Positions 60,985-64,000 of a stretch of DNA of 64,000 nucleotides are shown in pieces. The position numbers and the translations under genes were made by a program. The notes under the pieces are model-generated. The model was not told the origin of the DNA. It saw only the letters and a list, made by a program, of their open reading frames with translations, and searched no databases. Source of the stretch: Dendrobium chrysotoxum (taxonomy: Eukaryota > Streptophyta > Magnoliopsida > Asparagales > Orchidaceae); contig CM034305.1 of assembly GCA_019925795.1 (NCBI GenBank), positions 94,462,433 through 94,526,432 on the forward strand, in the 5' to 3' direction. Numbering within the stretch: position 1 is the stretch's first letter; every line of letters begins with the position of its first letter.

Positions 60985-61630
60985 TCTTTATGTATGCTTT
61001 TTTCTTTTATTATGGATATTCTCACTAGAAATTTACAAGAGAATGAACCTTGGTGTATGCTTTTGCTTTTATGATGGATGTTCTTACTAGACATTTGCAA
61101 GAGAAGGTATCTTGGTGTATGCTTATTGCTTTTGTTATGGATGTTCTCACTAGACATTTGCAAGAGAAGGTATCTTGGTGTATGCTTTTTACTTTTGTTA
61201 TGGATGTTCTCACTAGACATTTGCAAGAAAATGTACCTTAGTGTATGTTTTTTTACTTTTGTTATGGATGTTCTCACTAGACATTTGCAAGAGAATATAT
61301 CTTGGTGTATGTTTTTTTGCTATTGTTATGGATGTTCTCAATAGACATTTACAAGAGAATATATCTTGGCGTATGCTTTTTTACTTTAGTTATTGATGTT
61401 CTCACTAGACATTTGCAAGAGAATGTACCTTGCTTGGTGTATGCGTTTTGCTTTTGTTATGGATGTTCTCACTAGACATTTGCATGAGAATGTATATCGG
61501 TGTATGCTTTCTGGTTTTGTTATGGATGTTCTCAATAGACATTTGCAAGAGAATGTATCTTGGTGTATATTTTTTTGCTTTAGTTATTGATGTTCTCACT
61601 AGACATTTGCAAGAGAATGTACCTTGCTTG
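60985..61630. repeat. ~63-bp tandem repeat, ten units
   Basis: The word gatgttctcactagacatt recurs near 61013, 61077, 61140, 61203, 61268, 61330, 61396, 61460, 61523 and 61588. Open frames on both strands (60-135 aa) are produced by the repeat and are not genes. The array is cut on the right by the copia LTR. Confidence 0.93.
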
Positions 61631-63450
61631 TGTTGCGAATCTGAATTCAAGAATTATGATTTTGATGATAACAAACATTTATATTTTTGCTCGAATGCCT
61701 AACCTTTTAGGTTTACCAGATCAGTTACAATTCAAGTCAGCTCAAGATCGAGTCAATCTGGTTGTAAGTTTAGGTTCAATGTAAATTTTTTCATATTTAT
61801 TGAGTCAAGTGTAATGTAATTGATCCCCAAGCTAAGCAACCTTGCAAACACACACTCAGGGGGAGAGGTTTAGTGAGTTAGAATTTATGTTCAAAATTTT
61901 ATTCATATCATCCTAGACGATATTACTATTATCCTAAACGATCCAGTAAAAATAGAAATCCTAATTAGGGTGACCATATTAAGTCGGTATGATTAAGCAG
62001 ATCATCCTGGACGATCCTCCCATCATATAGGATGATATGCTCGAATCAAAAATTCTCAGCCGCTAGACTAAGTTAGGTAAGTTTTTGTATATTAATTATC
62101 CCGGACGATACGTGTATCGTCCTGGACGATCCATTAAAATTATGCCTAAATTAGTCTGGTGATTAAGGAAAATAATTAATGCTCGATTGATTTGATCACA
62201 TCGTCCTAGACGATCTTAGGATAATCCTGGATGATTTATTAAAAATGATGACCATCTAGTGTATTTCCCCTAGACGATTCGAGCAATCTGCAGGATGATA
62301 TTCTCGATTTTGAACTAATCATACGGGATAATACTCATATCATCATGGATGATAAGGTCATTTTGAGATCGTCCAGCAGAGGTTTTCCTGGACGGCCTGA
62401 ACAATGTGCTGGATGATTTTGGGCATTTTGAACTAATCGTACCGGACGATAAAGATATCGTCCGAGACGATCAAGTCATTTTGAAACCGTCCAGCTTAAG
62501 TTACCCTGGGCGACCCGAGCTGTCCTCTAGACGATATTCCTGATTTACACTAATCATCCCGGATGATCGCAAAATCATCCAGGATGATCTGAATAAGTTT
62601 TATCTTCTAATCGTCCAGAGGAACCAGATCGTCTAGGCAGATATGTGTGATTTTATACTAATCATACAAGATGATCTACCGATCATCCTCGATGATCTTT
62701 AACGATAAGTTGAAAATTAGGGTAATTTTTGAGCCCTCCTATTTAAGATCTCTTTCATTCAATCATTGAGATCTTTTGCCACTGTCTTTTCCTGTGAGAA
62801 TATTGAGAAGGAGAGAGAGAGTTTGTGGGAGAGAGAGAGAGGATTTTGTGAGGGGGAGTTTGTGAGGTATTCACAAAGGTTGCTCCAAGCAAGGATTTGA
62901 GTCATCTTCTCCGGTCGTCATCTCTTATCCTTAGTGTCTCTGTGGAAGGATCATCTGTAAGAAGATCAAGGTTCTCTGCCTGCTTCAGGAGGAATTGAAA
63001 GGACATAAGGTTCTCTGCCTGCTTCAAGAGGAAGCAAAAAGAGTCATGATTCTCTGCCTCACTGGGTTGGTGAAAAGGAGATTTTGTAAAGGCTTCTCCG
63101 CCTTGCTGTGGGGGCAGAAGGAGAGTCACTTTGTGTTAGTGCAATACCTGGAGGGGAGGCTCCAGGGAGTGGACGTAGGTCAAGTTCATCGAACCACTAT
63201 AAAATTTGATGTATTCTTTCTAATTATTATTTGTACTTTATTTTTCAGTTGATGATCATGTGATTGTGATTATTGATTTATTTTATTAAACATCTACAAA
63301 TCATCGCAAAATTATAATTATTTTAAATCATTCAAAAAGATTTTCAAAATCATTCTTTTGCTTAAGAATTTTTAAAACTACCAATTCACCCCCCCTCTTG
63401 GTTAGCCTCGGGCTTGTTCATAAGGGCTTAATATCCCTAATGAACTTTCA
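61631..63450 (+). repeat. 5' LTR of a Ty1/copia element
   Basis: Starts TGTTGCGAATCTG, followed by attatgattttgatgataac, and ends cctaatgaactttca just before a tRNA-Met-type primer binding site. A tatttaaga box lies near 62745, and caattcacccccc sits near the 3' end, as in SIRE-like LTRs. About 1820 bp. The preceding gcttg (61626-61630) would be the target duplication; the other copy lies beyond the window. Confidence 0.8.
61905..62710. repeat. Palindromic GATCGTCC/GGACGATC repeats in the LTR
   Basis: Many imperfect units of the form atcgtcctggacgatcc, each nearly its own reverse complement, spaced 30-60 bp apart in the U3 part of the copia LTR. They can form short hairpins or act as repeated binding sites for a dimeric protein; that role is inference. 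Confidence 0.75.
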
Positions 63451-63452
63451 AG

Positions 63453-63467
63453 TGGTATAAGAGCAGG
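63453..63467 (+). other. Primer binding site of the copia element
   Basis: TGGTATAAGAGCAGG two bases after the LTR end. It differs slightly from TGGTATCAGAGC, the site complementary to the 3' end of initiator tRNA-Met used by most plant copia elements. Confidence 0.8.
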
Positions 63468-63508
63468 ATTCATAAAATAAAGTTTTGAAAAACTTTTTAA
63501 TTTGATCC

Positions 63509-64000
63509 ATGGCTAACTTTGGGAATAGAAACACCATTGAAGGTTATTCCATTACTCATCCACCATTGTTTGATAACATTCCATTTGATTTTTGGAAAAC
63601 TCGCATGTCCACCTTTTTATAATTAATTGATTATCGCATGTGGATGCTTGTTAAAGATAGTTATGATACACTGTTTAGACTTGTTAATAGTATTAAAATT
63701 GAACTTCCTTTTACTGAATAGACTTTAGATGATCGTGATTTAGCACAACTAAATGTAAAATGTCTGAAATGTTTTTTTTTATGCACTGAAATCTGAGAAT
63801 TACATGCGTGTCTCTACTTACACTACTGGTAAAGAAATATGGGATAGATTATGTATTACCTATGAAGGCACTTTTGAAGTTAAACAATCTAGGTTGAACA
63901 TCTTACTTCATGACTATAAACTCTTTCGCATGAAACCTAGTGAGTCGATATCTGAAATGTACATTAGGTTCACACAAATCATCACCTCCCTGCATGCCTT
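63509..64000 (+). pseudogene. Decayed copia gag (UBN2-type), cut by the window end
   Basis: ATG at 63509 begins MANFGNRNTIEGYSITHPP, followed by PLFDNIPFDFWKTRMSTFL, the start of the copia Gag domain. In-frame stops occur at 63620 (TAA) and 63719 (TAG), and a frameshift near the T run at 63771. After it another frame carries TTGKEIWDRLCITYEGTF and KPSESISEMYIRFTQIITSL, which are typical Gag segments. This copy cannot make a full Gag. The remainder lies outside the window. Confidence 0.85.

Noticed and set aside
60870..61702. Six ORFs of 62-135 aa on both strands
   Set aside because: All derive from the 63-bp tandem array.
63453..63467. tRNA gene
   Set aside because: Only the short primer binding site is present; no cloverleaf or box A/B structure follows.

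Overview
The window is plant nuclear DNA, most likely from an angiosperm. It has intron-rich genes with GT/AG borders, LTR retrotransposons, MITEs, AT-rich spacers and minisatellites. I cannot name the species. The only genes I can support are two tandem terpene synthases on the minus strand, at 13713-19066 (gene A) and 34240-39632 (gene B). Each has 11 exons (CDS 2571 and 2577 nt; 856 and 858 aa). Both read as class I terpene synthases of the TPS-e/f group. They look most like TPS-f acyclic terpene alcohol synthases (linalool, nerolidol or geranyllinalool type). Each has SAYETAW near the N terminus, DDFFD and an intact NDLESYEKE metal-binding motif. I see no plastid transit peptide.

Layout. 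Positions 1-202 are a remnant of a ~32-bp GACCATCGTCGCCC-type satellite. Positions 208-7922 are a complete non-autonomous LTR retrotransposon, minus orientation, with 5-bp target duplications (AGAAG). It carries only a decayed gag; large tandem arrays fill the space where pol would be (TR-GAG type). Positions 7928-9572 are AT-rich spacer. Positions 9573-22883 and 22882-44672 are two tandem copies of one segment. Each holds an LTR-like piece, satellite, a relic 5' end of another terpene synthase, the intact gene and a long repeat-rich upstream region. Copy 2 is larger mainly because about 6.6 kb of repeat DNA (23885-30485) sits inside its satellite. The duplication breakpoint is visible at 22881-22884 with 2 bp of microhomology.

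Although flanks and exons 1-4 differ by several percent, I found no difference between the copies across 12080-16597 and 32607-37124. That tract covers part of exon 5 through exon 11 plus about 1.6 kb of 3' flank. This suggests recent gene conversion, or an assembly collapse. The proximal promoters differ: B carries a Tourist-like MITE about 250 bp upstream of the ATG, and A has lost about 330 bp there.

Positions 44673-60450 hold repeat debris, including copies of one AT-rich repeat family in opposite orientations, ~157-bp and ~320-bp tandem repeats, and a diverged third copy of the terpene synthase upstream flank (55580-56340). Positions 60985-61630 are ten ~63-bp repeats, interrupted by the 5' LTR of a Ty1/copia element (61631-63450). 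That element's primer binding site and decayed gag run off the window end.

How the genes work together: the two synthases are probably paralogous enzymes using the same prenyl diphosphate pool in the cytosol. No P450 or other pathway partner is seen in the window.
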